A model generated the notes under the pieces. The model did no database searches, was not told where the DNA came from, and was given only the letters and a program-made list of their open reading frames with translations. The position numbers were made by a program, and so were the translations under genes. 5,542 bases of DNA, taken from assembly GCA_031255655.1 (NCBI GenBank), contig JAIRSB010000193.1:1-5542 (forward strand), read 5' to 3'. This DNA is from Spirochaetaceae bacterium. Its GTDB lineage: Bacteria; Spirochaetota; Spirochaetia; Treponematales; Breznakiellaceae. Shown here one piece after another: positions 5,407 to 5,542 of the stretch (the first letter of the stretch is position 1; each line of letters starts with the position of its first letter).

Positions 5407-5542
5407 TTGGGCCCCCCCCCCCCCCTGAATCAAAGGTCAGGCGTTAATGCGGCTGGTTGCGAACCTGTATACGGACGGGCGGGTAAGACGGCGTTTGCCA
5501 GCGCCTTAAAGGACGGGCTGAATGAAGCGCATCCTTCGGTGC
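5407..5542 (+). CDS. Doubtful partial ORF read through the C14 tract
   Basis: One plus-strand frame is open from just after a TAA at 5368-5370 to the right edge. Possible starts are ATG 5374 or TTG 5407; the TTG has a strong GGAGGAG (5390-5396) 10 nt upstream and sits directly before the tract. With 14 C the frame reads Gly, four Pro, then LNQRSGVNAAGCEPVYGR, AGKTAFASALKDGL and NEAHPSV to the edge. The other two plus frames stop at 5426 (TGA) and 5445 (TAA). The GRAGKT piece looks like a P-loop but does not meet the Walker A spacing. I recognise no family, and the N-terminal part does not look like a conserved protein. It may be a tract-controlled gene, a decayed gene or noise. Confidence 0.18.
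   Translation, partial: MGPPPPLNQRSGVNAAGCEPVYGRAGKTAFASALKDGLNEAHPSV
5412..5425 (+). repeat. Homopolymeric C14 tract
   Basis: Fourteen consecutive C residues follow GGG (5409-5411). No other homopolymer of comparable G/C length occurs in the window. Tracts of this length slip during replication and are known contingency loci in several bacteria, including poly-G tracts in treponemes. They are also common sites of sequencing or contig-joining error, so both readings must be kept open. Confidence 0.9.

Noticed and set aside
5467..5490. True Walker A in VYGRAGKT
   Set aside because: The consensus needs Gly or Ala five residues before the GKT glycine, but that position is Val; it is only P-loop-like.
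1..5542. tRNA, rRNA, CRISPR array, riboswitch or attachment site
   Set aside because: By eye I saw no cloverleaf, no regularly spaced direct repeats and no known riboswitch core. Nearly all of the window is coding or IS remnant.

Overview
The window holds most of one minus-strand operon for a Lol/MacB-type lipoprotein-transport system (about 4732 down to 1), followed on the right by a decayed insertion-sequence remnant and a short unassigned tail with a 14-base C tract. The mid-range GC, the diderm (outer-membrane) logic and the gene order (LolD-like ATPase, two FtsX/MacB-fold permeases, LolA-like periplasmic protein, secreted protein) suggest a treponeme-like spirochaete. I recall this order from Treponema genomes but could not check it, so the taxonomy is an inference.

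Layout, in transcription order (right to left). 4732-4028 is a LolD-type ATPase. 4031-2562 is a first permease, starting at a GTG that overlaps the ATPase stop (GTGA). 2552-1239 is a second permease, 9 nt downstream. A 189-nt gap with no convincing gene follows. 1049-291 is a LolA-like periplasmic carrier with a signal peptide. 294-1 is the start of a secreted protein that begins at a TTG overlapping the LolA-like stop (TTGA) and runs off the left edge. No terminator is visible inside the operon.

The genes fit one machine. Two different permeases and an ATPase dimer would form an inner-membrane complex that extracts a lipidated or hydrophobic client. The LolA-like protein would carry it across the periplasm, and the last gene may encode an envelope client or an outer-membrane partner.

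Right of the operon, about 4830-5365 on the plus strand is a broken IS3-family OrfB transposase with two in-frame stops, at least one frameshift, both recognisable catalytic Asp positions altered and its C-terminal part missing. The last 170 bases contain C14 (5412-5425), sitting just after a GGAGGAG and a possible TTG start, with an open frame to the window edge. It is either a contingency (phase-variable) tract or a sequencing/assembly artefact.

The most interesting points are the TTG-initiated secreted gene coupled to the LolA-like gene, the acidic insert in only one of the two permeases, and the C14 tract.
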